A stretch of 64,000 bases of DNA from Eustoma russellianum. Its lineage: Eukaryota > Streptophyta > Magnoliopsida > Gentianales > Gentianaceae. Shown in pieces: positions 1 through 10,564 of this stretch. The stretch covers positions 39,041,214 through 39,105,213 of the forward strand of contig AP025046.1 of assembly GCA_036186865.1 (NCBI GenBank), in the 5' to 3' direction. A program made the position numbers and the translations under genes. Position 1 is the stretch's first letter. Each line of letters begins with the position of its first letter. The notes beneath the pieces were generated by a model. The model had not been told where the DNA came from. It saw only the letters and a program-made list of their open reading frames with translations, and did no database searches.

Positions 1-1107
1 CACCTAGGGGTGACGGCCATGTGAGCATAAAAGGAAAGAAGATGAGCGAAAACAAGACAAACACAAGCATTGCAAAATCAAGTGATCAAAAACGCTAGCC
101 TCTCTTCTTCTACACTCTTTCTTTCTTCTTCTTGAAAGCCTATTGTATTCATATTTTAAATATTGAATAGGCTTGTTAGAGACCACCACATATTCTATAT
201 CTCTGTAAAAGATTGATCAAGGTGTGATCAATCTTCATTCTTGCGAGGTGGTGGTGTTCGTGCGAATTGTATTCATCGTACAAGGTTTGTAAAGGGTTGG
301 AGTTGGTGTGTAACTCTATCAACCCTGTGGTAAGGTGTATTGCGTGTGTGTGACTAGTGTGAACCAAGGAAGGTGTTCCTTGAAGACTGGAGTAGGTTGT
401 TTATAACCGAACCAGTATAAAATTCTTGGGCCATTTACTTTCAGCATTTATTTTCTGTTACTGCACAGTTTACTCTTTCTGTTTATGTTCGTAAAAATAG
501 TAAACAACTTTCACAAATCACGAAAATTTCCAAAAACATAGCCACACGTTCTAGGGTTAATTTGGCAAAAGTTTGAACCCTTTTGGATAAGTATAAGTCG
601 ATCAAACATCAAAAGTTCTGAGACTAGTGCAGTCTGATTTTCAGACTTGCAAAGGTTGAGGCTTTGATTGTAATTGACCTACTTCCCAAACGAATTTTGC
701 AAAACTGTTTCAACCCATTTAAATATAGTATATAAGGAGTTAGTGATTAAAATTTCAGATCATTTGGACTTACACACAAATAGAAATAATTTTTTTCAAA
801 ATCGTCTACCGTTTCTGGCAGATTCGTACAATCTGAACACCAAAGGTTTTTGAAGGGATTAAAGGTTGAATTTAAATTTGAAATTTTTAGGAGACCCTCA
901 TAACATCTGAGGCTAAGTTCTCTCAAAATTTCAGAATTTTTGGAGACCTATAACTTGGTTTTAAAAAACGTTTTAAAACTGGTCCTGGAAACAGAATCTG
1001 TTTTCAGAAGTTGAGTTGTTTAGTTTTAAACAAATTTTAAAAACCACACTTTCCGCACCACCTATTCAACCCCCCCTCTAGTGGTGCCTTGCAGATCCTA
1101 CATCACA
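1..1107 (+). mobile_element. 3' part of a Sirevirus-type Copia LTR, cut by the window edge
   Basis: The stretch is non-coding and ends with a CCCCCCCTCTAGTGG block followed by CATCACA, the same design as the ends of the Copia LTRs at 33378-36075, 39518-42127 and 46468-50350. The phrase GACTGGAGTAGGT is shared with 35340-35370. From about 1108 the sequence switches to Gypsy reverse transcriptase that matches 63010 onward, so this LTR is inserted in Gypsy 1. A CATAAAAG near 26-33 may be a TATA box. The left part is outside the window, so a solo LTR and the 3' LTR of a full element cannot be told apart. The target duplication could not be checked. Confidence 0.75.
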
Positions 1108-2341
1108 CAGCCCATTTGAAGACAGTCTTGAATATTTTAAGAGCAAGACAGTTGTATGCCAAGTTTAGCAAATGCAAATTTTGGCTGCGAAGTGTATCAT
1201 TCCTTGGTCATGTGATTTCAGAAGATGGGATTTCAGTAGATCCCAAGAAAATTGAAGCTATCACGGAATGGCCCAGGCCAACAAATGTTACTGAAGTGAG
1301 AAGTTTTCTCGGGCTAGCTGGATATTACAGAAAGTTTGTTGAAGGATTCTCGAGGATAGCTGTTCTCCTCACCAGATTGACCCAAAAGAAGACTAAGTTT
1401 GAGTGGAGTGCCGATTGTGAAAAGAGTTTCTCAGAGCTGAAGGCAAAGTTGACATCCGCTCCTATCCTAGCCCAGCCCACTCCTGGTGAGAAGTATGTCG
1501 TATACAGTGATGCTTCGAAGAATGGTCTCGGATGTGTTCTTATGCAAAATAACAAAGTGATAACTTATGCATCCCGACAGTTGAAGCCATTTGAGCAAAA
1601 CTACCCTATCCATGATCTTGAACTTGCCATAGTGGTATTCGCATTAAAGATATGGAGGCACTACTTATATGACGAGAAGTGCGAGATTTACACAGACCAC
1701 GAGAGCCTAAAGTACCTCTTTACCCAGAAAGAGCTTAATATGCGGCAGCGTAGATGGTTGGAATTGATTAAAGATTATGATCTCTCCATTCAGTATCATC
1801 CGGGAAAAGCTAACAAAGTCGCTGATGCCCTAAGTCGAAAAACAAGCCACCCACGGCAACCACCCCTTCAGCGAGGCATGGAAGAATTTGGCTTAGAAGA
1901 AGTTGACTCAATCGATGAAGTTCTCGGCAAGTTGGTTCTTGTCCCTTCATTGATTGATAAGATCAAGGAGATTCAAGGGATTGATGAAACCTTAAGAAAA
2001 GTCAAGAAAAGGATGAAAGTTAAGCCGCGAGATGACTTTGAGGTTCGCAGTGATGGCAGTTTATGGTACCGAGGACGGTTATGTGTCCCCAAAAACAAAA
2101 GAAATTAAGGATGAAGTTTTGATGGAAGCTCATAATTCTCGATTATCTATACATCCTGGAGCTAATAAGATGTATCAAGATCTCAAGCAAAAGTTTTGGT
2201 GGCCCGGTATGAAGAAACAAATAGCAGAATTTGTTGAGCGATGTTTGACCTGCCAAAGAGTAAAAGCCGAACACCAAAGACCTGCTGGATTATTACAACC
2301 CTTGGAAGTTCCAGAATGGAAATGGGATCACACCACCATGG
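1108..2341 (+). pseudogene. pol: Gypsy 1 pol segment: end of RT, RNase H, integrase zinc domain
   Basis: The reading frame starts just after the RT catalytic box, which lies outside. It shows the RT thumb/connection (FLGHVIS, GYYRKFVEGF), then RNase H with YSDAS, YTDHESLKYLF and the VADALSR end. After a one-base gain in an A run near 2092-2100 the frame shifts and continues with the integrase H2C2 zinc domain (H-x3-H in HNSRLSIHP, C-x2-C in CLTCQ). It stops at 2341, where the non-autonomous array is inserted. RNase H has no stop codon here. The homologous stretch of Gypsy 2 begins at 63010 and is very similar, so both are one family. Confidence 0.9.
2337..2341. repeat. Target-site duplication catgg (partner 11839-11843)
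   Basis: The five bases catgg occur immediately outside both ends of the tandem non-autonomous element. With the element and one copy removed, the Gypsy 1 integrase frame continues without a shift, which confirms the borders. Confidence 0.93.
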
Positions 2342-3615
2342 TGATACGATCTTGGATCGTATGGAAATGACGATCGCTTCTTTCAACTCCAAAATACACC
2401 TTTGATCAACCCTTGCGTGGGACAATGGTGCAAACACCACCTTCTTGGACAAGAGAAGTCAACAACGTCTACATCGAGCAATTCGAATCCCTCAATCCAA
2501 CACGTCGTTTCGTATCCTTGGATTGTGATTCACCAACTAGGTTTGCTCAAACCTTGATTGGATCTAGCCTTGATTTTACTTTGTGAAAACCAAAGGAAAA
2601 ACACACAAAGAAGGCAACACACGTTGCAACAAAAACTGAATTTTTAATTCTCCAAAAAGTTACCCTCTGGCTGCCGATTTTTCTTACATAATATAATGCT
2701 ATAATTTTTCTAATCTTAAAAATTAACTAATCAATCAAATTCCTAAGATTACTATCTATCAATCTTAATCAAATTTACATAAAAGATAAGTCAAAGCTAA
2801 TCAAGGAAGATTACATAATTCAAATCCCTAAAATCTCGCACCGGAATTACACCCTGTCGGTTATTTGCTTCTGCCCGCTTCTACACGCCGAATTAGGGTT
2901 TGCACTCTTCAGCAAAGTTGTAGCTCATGCAATTCTCTTGAATTTGGCCATTTGAATCACCTCATTTGGACTCTTCTTGACAGAGATACGGGCCTCCAAA
3001 GATTAGGTATTCATCCAGTGATCTTCAGTACTTTCTATTCTGGACTCCCAATTTGCACCTGATTTCGGTCCATTTTGTAAACCGAATTAGCAAAAGTGTA
3101 AAACATCAAAATCGTCACAAATTGAGTTATCTGAAACCTCCAAGTGGTTTGAACCCATTTGGATCAGTACTCCGACCTAGGCGTTCAAAATACCGACTGG
3201 TGTCCGGCTGCCTTCCTGAAAAATAGGGACTCTTCAAGCCACTTTCCTTATTTAGCCTTGCCTCCTTAGAAAACACTCCAAAACGGTAATTAGCACTATA
3301 AACACATATCATAAGACTCTATAAAATATCCTAGACCTAAAACAAAGACAACGCAAACAACTAGACTCGATATTACAAGGACAACGCATGAAATGACCAT
3401 CTTGTCTTCCCACCAATCTTTACATCTTATAATATGCATTAAACTCAAGGATAATCAGATCATGGCCTCAATGAACATAGAAAAATCATGCATCTACATT
3501 CCTTGGCTCATCTTGTACATGTTTGAACAAGAAACGTCTAACTGTAGGATTACTAATAGTGCACACGTTTCTTGTGTGTGTAGAATGAAATGAGGATGCT
3601 CCTTGTGCCGCATCA
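2342..3615 (-). repeat. LTR 1 of the tandem element (3' LTR)
   Basis: It starts TGATACGATC and ends GCCGCATCA on the plus strand. It opens with a perfect 8-bp stem and 3-base loop (ATACGATC TTG GATCGTAT). Private differences from LTRs 2 and 3 include an altered ATACACC near 2395 and CATCGAGC near 2472. The last 130 bases of the large minus-strand ORF lie in its right end. Confidence 0.93.
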
Positions 3616-4892
3616 ATCCCTCCCTCCTCGGAAGGATTCGACCTCGAATCTAAATAGTCAAATGCACAAGAGGGATACTTCAACAAAAACTCACAATATA
3701 TACATGACACAAACCTAAGAGAATAAAGTATAATAAATATGCGTAATTTGAGTTTAACATGCTTAGGATGAACAATTAACTGAAGGAAGAAGCATGTAGA
3801 CAACAACACATTATAACATATATCTACATGAACATTTAGCAATAAACACCTCTTTCTAATGTGTTTAGGATGCATCAACAAGATAGGTAGAAAACTCCTC
3901 GCATAATATTTATCATGCATGAAAGAGAAAGTATGTAATACATGAGGAATAAACAACATACCTTGTACGCTCCTTAGAACCTCCAAACCACAGGTATTTG
4001 AACTATCATGCTCAACAAAGCACAAATCATCACTAACATTTAGATTATCATCTTCAAGATCAGTGTGCAATGTAACGTCAAGTGGAATTTCAGATTCATA
4101 CGCATGCAAACTAGAATTTTCTTGGGATGGAATATCACTATCAAGGCACTCAAACAAGGGATTATCATAGATATCACATTCATGCTTCTCAATGTTATCA
4201 TATTTATGACCTAGAACATCACTATTCTCACTTGAAATGTCACTCAAATCATCTTGTAAATCAGCATGCAAATCAAGCAAATCATGTGAGTGATGTGTAG
4301 CACAAACAACTTTAGATTCAAGCTCATCACTTTCATCACGCAAGTCAGTCTCATGCATATGAACATGATGAACATCAACAAGTCTCCTAAGACTTTGCAA
4401 TTTATTAAGGAAGTCTAATCTGTGTACTTTTTGTTCTTCTATTTCTGCAAGGATCTCAAAGTTATATTCTTTTTGTGCTAGAAGTTTCTTACGAATGTCA
4501 GAATTACGTTCTAAGAACTTCACACAGTCATGTTCAACTTCAATATGATCATGGAAGCCAACATGCGATTTCTTATCAGGTTCACACACTTTAGAGTGCC
4601 AAACATCATCAGATTCAGACAAACAGGATTTAAACAATTTAGGATCATGCAAGTCAAGAAGCTTATCATGTAAATCATGTTCATTCGACACATCAACTTT
4701 ATCATCATGAACAACATGTGTATCAATTGAAATTTCAGCATCATCATCATAAGAATCATGCTCAATATCAACAATAGAATCGTCACTCATATCACGCAAA
4801 TCAGATGAAATTCCATAAGTAAAATGAGCTTGACGTAACCCTTCTATCGTTGCACGATATAGGTCCCTAATGTTATCCTCCGTGGAATCCAT
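3486..4892 (-). CDS. Asp/His-rich ORF of the non-autonomous element, copy 1, unknown function
   Basis: The open frame runs from a Met at 4940; a second Met at 4892 (MDSTED) is a more natural start because the first 16 residues are an uninterrupted hydrophobic run that is part of the leader. The protein is rich in Asp, His, Glu and Ser in a loose DLHD/SDD pattern. It has a Lys/Glu/Leu-rich, possibly coiled-coil segment around residues 160-190, and a hydrophobic Leu/Cys/Phe-rich part in the last third. No zinc knuckle, protease, RT or integrase motif is visible. The frame crosses the polypurine tract (around residue 437) and ends inside the 3' LTR. The second copy at 7607-9013 keeps the same length with about nine amino-acid differences. 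It may be a degenerate Gag or a family-specific protein; I cannot name it. Confidence 0.55.
   Translation of the reverse strand: MDSTEDNIRDLYRATIEGLRQAHFTYGISSDLRDMSDDSIVDIEHDSYDDDAEISIDTHVVHDDKVDVSNEHDLHDKLLDLHDPKLFKSCLSESDDVWHSKVCEPDKKSHVGFHDHIEVEHDCVKFLERNSDIRKKLLAQKEYNFEILAEIEEQKVHRLDFLNKLQSLRRLVDVHHVHMHETDLRDESDELESKVVCATHHSHDLLDLHADLQDDLSDISSENSDVLGHKYDNIEKHECDIYDNPLFECLDSDIPSQENSSLHAYESEIPLDVTLHTDLEDDNLNVSDDLCFVEHDSSNTCGLEVLRSVQGMLFIPHVLHTFSFMHDKYYARSFLPILLMHPKHIRKRCLLLNVHVDICYNVLLSTCFFLQLIVHPKHVKLKLRIFIILYSLRFVSCIYCEFLLKYPSCAFDYLDSRSNPSEEGGIDAAQGASSFHSTHTRNVCTISNPTVRRFLFKHVQDEPRNVDA
3616..3630 (-). promoter_or_regulatory. Polypurine tract, copy 1
   Basis: On the minus strand CGAGGAGGGAGGGAT abuts the start of LTR 1. 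It is the expected plus-strand primer site and fixes the element's orientation. It lies within the large ORF. The same tract is at 7737-7751. Confidence 0.8.
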
Positions 4893-4940
4893 GAGTAACC
4901 TGAAATTAATCAAGAAAACAAAGAAAGGAAAAACTAACAC

Positions 4941-6447
4941 AAAGACAAAAGAGATTTCGTTACGTTAGTGAAAATCAAAATCAAAGTGTATGTTCCTCTC
5001 TCGCTCTTGTATAGTTACTCAAGTTTGTGCTTTTCCTCGGCCAATCTTGAGCTAGATACAACCAAAGCAAGCTTCTCAAGTGGCTAACACAATCCGATGA
5101 TCAATTGCACCTTTTTCTCCAATATGCCATCCAAATTTCAGCAACTAATAAGCAAAGGTATCAAGCCAAGAAGTAGACAATTTAACACACTTAACCTCCT
5201 AAGAATCAAGGAAAATGAGACCAAAAATAATGTCAAAGGCCGAGCCAAAGAAAACTAAGAGTTGCCCTGGGCAATCTTTAGTTGAGCTTAGCCTTATGCA
5301 AATTAATTACAAAGTTGTTGGTCAATTGCAATACACAAATATCCAAGTTTCAAGACAATGAAATAAGGTGTAATTTGAAGCAAAGGTTGGATTTGAGTGA
5401 ACTTTGGAATTCTTGATATAAAGGCAATTTGACAACTATCTTTCAAATCTCATCGTGTGACTCAAATTCTTGAAATATATATATGTATGCCTCGGATTCT
5501 AAGAATCAAGCAAATTTGACAACTTTCTTTCAAAACTCGGATTTTGCACCTTTTTTTTGCACTATTTTCTTTTTGTGCACTGGCCCTTTTTTATTTTATT
5601 ATTTTTTTTGGTTTCACATATTGTCCGAGGGATTTTTCTTTTGTCACTGAATTGGTCTTCCGCTTGCAACCGCTCGTGTATCCGTGGGTGTCCTCCTGCT
5701 AGGCTTGAAAAAAAATAAAAATTGCAACATATGATGAGACCAAAGCTGCCTTCAGGGTGGAATCTGAGGGTAAGCTTAAAGGAATTCTTAGTTTCACAAA
5801 GATGATGTTGTGGAGACAGACTTTGTGGCAAAAAAACAATTGGTACCTCGTTCTTTTCTTTGGTTTGGTTTGGCTAAGTAGTTTTTGTCTCCAGGATTAA
5901 ACCTTTTGTGGCTTGGTTTGGCTTGAAGATGATGCCTTGGATACAAGAAAATTGCAACACAAACCAAGCAACAATGCAATCAAGTCACACAAGTCTAAAA
6001 TCAACTAAAAGCTTCGTTAGCAACAAGATCTACGAGGGACACTAGGTAGCACTTTCAAGCAATGGACTAGATTTATATGCTATGGCGGAATTTAAAACCT
6101 AATACAATGAACCCTATTGTTAAGTGTGTATAAAGATTTGATCTTTAAAGGTTAAGAACAAAACTATGTGAAAAAAAGGCCAACTTTGCACTTGTGACTC
6201 TCACTGGCCAGATGGACACCAACGTGACTTGAAGCAAAAAAAGGTAGAAACTTTGGATTTTTTTTGGTTTCCGTTTACTCAAAGGACTAAAACAAAATGC
6301 AGCTCTTTTTTTGTGAATAAGATGACAAGCAGATTGAGGAAAAAAAAGGAACAAAGATGGGGAACGGACACTTGGGTACGAAGATGGAACAATGAGAAAA
6401 AAACACAAGAAAGTAAAGGATATGCGAGTTGTAAAGAAGAAACTTTT
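4941..6447 (-). other. Leader of the non-autonomous element, copy 1, no gene seen
   Basis: About 1.5 kb between primer site and ORF. It has several poly-T/poly-A runs and only short frames with stops, which are shared shadows in the second copy at 9062-10549. A 20-base segment around 5845-5865 is missing from the second copy. No gag-like motif was found. It could hold packaging signals, as leaders of non-autonomous elements do; nothing in the sequence proves this. Confidence 0.6.
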
Positions 6448-6459
6448 GCTCTGATACCA
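6448..6459 (-). promoter_or_regulatory. Primer binding site (initiator Met tRNA), copy 1
   Basis: GCTCTGATACCA on the plus strand is the complement of TGGTATCAGAGC. It lies 3 bases from LTR 2 and sets minus-strand orientation. The second copy is at 10550-10561. Confidence 0.93.
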
Positions 6460-6462
6460 CTT

Positions 6463-7736
6463 TGATACGATCTTGGATCGTATGGAAATGACGATCGCTT
6501 CTTTCAACTCCAAAAGACACCTTTGATCAACCCTTGCGTGGGACAATGGTGCAAACACCACCTTCTTGGACAAGAGAAGTCAACAACGTCTACGTCGAGC
6601 AATTCGAATCTCCCAATCCAACACGTCGTTCCGTATCCTTGGATTGTGATTCACCAACTAGGTTTGCTCAAACCTTGATTGGATTTAGCCTTGAGTTTAC
6701 TTTGTGAAAACCAAAGGAAAAACACACAAAGAAGGCAACACACGTTGCAACAAAAACTGAATTTTTAATTCTCCAAAAAGTTACCCTCTGGCTGCCGATT
6801 TTTCTTACATAATATAATGCTATAATTTTTCTAATCTTAAAAATTAACTAATCAATCAAATTTCTAAGATTAATATCTATCAATCTTAATCAAATTTACA
6901 TAAAAGATAAGTCAAAGCTAATCAAGGAAGATTACATAATTCAAATCCCTAAAATCTCGCACCGGAATTACACCCTGTCGGTTATTTGCTTCTGCCCGCT
7001 TCTACACGCCGAATTAGGGTTTGCACTCTACAGCAAAGTTGTAGCACATAAAATTATCTTGAATTTGGGCTTTTGAATCATCTCATTTGGACTCTTCGTG
7101 ACAGAGATACGGGCCTCCAAAGATTAGGTATTCATCCAGTGTTCTTCAGTACTTTCTATTCTGGACTCCCACTTTGCACCTGATTTCGGTCCATTTTGTA
7201 AACCGAATTAGCAAAAGTGTAAAACATCAAAATCGTCAAAAATTGAGTTATCTGAAACCTCCAAGTGGTTTGAACCCATTTGGATCAGTACTCCGACCTA
7301 GGCGTTCAAAATACCGACTGGTGTCCGACTGCCTTCCTGAAAAATAGGGACTCTTCAAGCCACTTTCCTTATTTAGCCTTGCCTCCTTAGAAAACACTCC
7401 AAAACGGTAATTAGCACTATAAACACATATCATAAGACTCTATAAAATATCCTAGACCTATAACAAAGACAACGCAAACAACTAGACTCGATATTACAAC
7501 GACAACGCATGAAATGACCATCTTGTCTTCCCACCAATCTTTACATCTTATAATATGCATTAAACTCAAGGATAATCAGATCATGGCCTCAATGAATAGA
7601 GAAAAATCATGCATCTACATTCCTTGGCTCATCTTGTACATGTTTGAACAAGAAACGTCTAACTGTAGGATTACTAATAGTGCACACGTTTCTTGTGTGT
7701 GTAGAATGAAATGAGGATGCTCCTTGTGCCGCATCA
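6463..7736 (-). repeat. LTR 2 (shared middle LTR)
   Basis: It is 1274 bp, like its two neighbours, and serves as 5' LTR for internal region 1 and 3' LTR for internal region 2. It has private changes (for example TTGGATTTAG near 6683 and CTCTACAGC near 7026) that LTR 1 and LTR 3 lack. The terminal hairpin ATACGATC/GATCGTAT is intact. Confidence 0.93.
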
Positions 7737-9013
7737 ATCCCTCCCTCCTCGGAAGGATTCGACGTCGAATCTAAATAGTCAAATGTACAAGAGGGATACT
7801 TCAACAAAAACTCACAATATATACATGACACAAACCTAAGAGAATAAAGTATAATAAATATGCGTAATTTGAGTTTAACATGCTTAGGATGAACAATTAA
7901 CTGAAGGAAGAAGCATGTAGACAACAACACATTATAACATATATCTACATGAACATTTAGCAATAAACACCTCTTTCTAATGTGTTTAGGATGCATCAAC
8001 AAGATAGGTAGAAAACTCCTCACATAATATTTATCATGCATGAAAGAGAAAGTATGTAAAACATGAGGAATAAACAACATACCTTGTACGCTCCTTAGAA
8101 CCTCCAAACCACAGGTATTTGAACTATCATGCTCAACAAAGCACAAATCATCACTAACATTTAGATTATCATCTTCAAGATCAGTGTGCAACGTAACGTC
8201 AAGTGGAATTTCATATTCATACGCATGCAAACTAGAATTTTCTTGGGATGGAATATCACTATCAAGGCACTCAAACAAGGGATTATCATAGATATCCCAT
8301 TCATGCTTCTCAATGTTATCATATTTATGACCTAGAACATCACTATTCTCACTTGAAATGTCACTCAAATCATCTTGTAAATCAGCATGCAAATCAAGCA
8401 AATCATGTGAGTGATGTGTAGCACAAACAACTTTATATTCAAGCTCATCACTTTCATCACGCAAGTCAGTCTCATGCATATGAACATGATGAACATCAAC
8501 AAGTCTCCTAAGACTTTGCAATTTATTAAGGAAGTCTAATCTGTGTACTTTTTGTTCTTCTATTTCTGCAAGGATCTCAAAGTTATATTCTTTTTGTGCT
8601 AGAAGTTTCTTACGAATGTCAGAATTACGTTCTAAGAACTTCACACAGTCATGTTCAACTTCAATATGATCATGGAAGCCAACATGCGATTTCTTATCAG
8701 GTTCACACACTTTAGAGTGCCAAACATCATCAGATTCAGACAAACCGGATTTAAACAATTTAGGATCATGCAAGTCAAGAAGCTTATCATGTAAATCATG
8801 TTCATTCGACACATCAACTTTATCATCATGAACAACATGTGTATCAATTGAAATTTCAGCATCATCATCATAAGAATCATGCTCAATATCAACAATAGAA
8901 TCGTCACTCATATCACGCAAATCATATGCAATTCCATAAGTAAAATGAGCTTGACGTAACCCTTCTATCGTTGCACGATATAGGTCCCTAATGTCATCCT
9001 CCGTGGAATCCAT
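7607..9013 (-). CDS. Asp/His-rich ORF of the non-autonomous element, copy 2
   Basis: Same frame and length as the ORF at 3486-4892 (open from 9061, preferred Met at 9013), again crossing the polypurine tract into the LTR. About nine amino-acid replacements and only two or three silent changes separate the two copies, by eye; this is what neutral drift after duplication predicts and gives no sign of purifying selection. There is no stop or frameshift in either copy. Function unknown. Confidence 0.55.
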   Translation of the reverse strand: MDSTEDDIRDLYRATIEGLRQAHFTYGIAYDLRDMSDDSIVDIEHDSYDDDAEISIDTHVVHDDKVDVSNEHDLHDKLLDLHDPKLFKSGLSESDDVWHSKVCEPDKKSHVGFHDHIEVEHDCVKFLERNSDIRKKLLAQKEYNFEILAEIEEQKVHRLDFLNKLQSLRRLVDVHHVHMHETDLRDESDELEYKVVCATHHSHDLLDLHADLQDDLSDISSENSDVLGHKYDNIEKHEWDIYDNPLFECLDSDIPSQENSSLHAYEYEIPLDVTLHTDLEDDNLNVSDDLCFVEHDSSNTCGLEVLRSVQGMLFIPHVLHTFSFMHDKYYVRSFLPILLMHPKHIRKRCLLLNVHVDICYNVLLSTCFFLQLIVHPKHVKLKLRIFIILYSLRFVSCIYCEFLLKYPSCTFDYLDSTSNPSEEGGIDAAQGASSFHSTHTRNVCTISNPTVRRFLFKHVQDEPRNVDA

Positions 9014-10564
9014 GAGTAACCTGAAATTAATCAAGAAAACAAAGAAAGGAAAAACTAACACAAAGACAAAAGAGATTTCGTTACGTTAGTGAAAATCAAA
9101 ATCAAAGTGTATGTTCCTCTCTCGCTCTTGTATAGTCACTCAAGTTTGTGCTTTTCCTCGGCCAATCTTGAGCTAGATACAACCAAAGCAAGCTTCTCAA
9201 GTGGCTAACACAATCCGATGATCAATTGCACCTTTTTCTCCAATATGCCATCCAAATTTCAGCAACTAATAAGCAAAGGTATCAAGCCAAGAAGTAGACA
9301 ACTTAACACACTTAACCTCCTAAGAATCAAGGAAAATGAGACCAAAAATTATGTCAAAGGCCGAGCCAAAGAAAACTAAGAGTTGCCCTGGGCAATCTTT
9401 AGTTGAGCTTAGCCTTATGCAAATTAATTACAAAGTTGTTGGTCAATTGCAATACACAAATATCAAAGTTTCAAGACAATGAAATAAGGTGTAATTTGAA
9501 GCAAAGGTTGGATTTGAGTGAACTTTGGAATTCTTGATATAAAGGCAATTTGACAACTATCTTTCAAATCTCATCGTGTGACTCAAATTCTTGAAATATA
9601 TATATGTATGCCTCGGATTCTAAGAATCAAGCAAATTTGACAACTTTCTTTCAAAACTCGGATTTTGCACCTTTTTTTTGCACTATTTTCTTTTTGTGCA
9701 CTGCCCCCTTTTTATTTTATTATTTTTTTTGGTTTCACATATTGTCCGAGGGATTTTTCTTTTGTCACTGAATTGGTCTTCCGCTTGCAACCGCTCGTGT
9801 ATCCGTGGGTGTCCTCCTGCTAGGCTTGAAAAAAAATAAAAATTGCAACATATGATGAGACCAAAGCTGCCTTCAGGGTGGAATCTGAGGGTAAGCTTAA
9901 AGGAATTCTTAGTTTCACAAAGATGATGTTGTGGAGACAGACTTCGTGGCAAAAAAACAATTGGTTTGATTTGGCTAAGTAGTTTTTGTCTCCAGGATTA
10001 AACCTTTTGTGGCTTGGTTTGGCTTGAAGATGATGCCTTGGATACAAGAAAACTGTAACACAAACCAAGCAACAATGCAATCAAGTCACACAAGTCTAAA
10101 ATCAACTAAAAGCTTCGTTAGCAACAAGATCTAGGAGGGACACTAGGTAGCACTTTCAAGCAATGGACTAGATTTATATGCTATGGCGGAATTTAAAACC
10201 TAATACAATGAACCCTATTGTTAAGTGTGTATAAAGATTTGATCTTTAAAGGTTAAGAACAAAACTATGTGAAAAAAAGGCCAACTTTGCACTTGTGACT
10301 CTCACTGGCCAGATGGACACCAACGTGACTTGAAGCAAAAAAAAGGTAGAAACTTTGGATTTTTTTTGGTTTCCGTTTACTCAAAGGACTAAAACAAAAT
10401 GCAGCTCTTTTTTTGTGAATAAGATGACAAGCAGATTGAGGAAAAAAAAGGAACAAAGATGGGGAACGGACACTTGGGTACGAAGATGGAACAATGAGAA
10501 AAAAACACAAGAAAGTAAAGGATATGCGAGTTGTAAAGAAGAAACATTTGCTCTGATACCACTT
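7737..10564 (-). mobile_element. Second internal region of the tandem element
   Basis: Its 2828 bp match 3616-6462 closely. Purine tract at 7737-7751, ORF at 7607-9013, non-coding leader 9062-10549. It differs by a 20-base deletion near 9961, one extra A near 10340 and scattered substitutions. This level of divergence shows the two internal units were not copied very recently, or came from two different elements. Confidence 0.9.
10550..10561 (-). promoter_or_regulatory. Primer binding site, copy 2
   Basis: GCTCTGATACCA, 3 bases from LTR 3, complementary to the initiator Met tRNA 3' end and identical to the site at 6448-6459. Confidence 0.93.

Noticed and set aside
4520..4786. Met/Leu/Ile-rich 88-codon ORF (also 8641-8907)
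   Set aside because: A shifted-frame shadow of the Asp/His-rich ORF.
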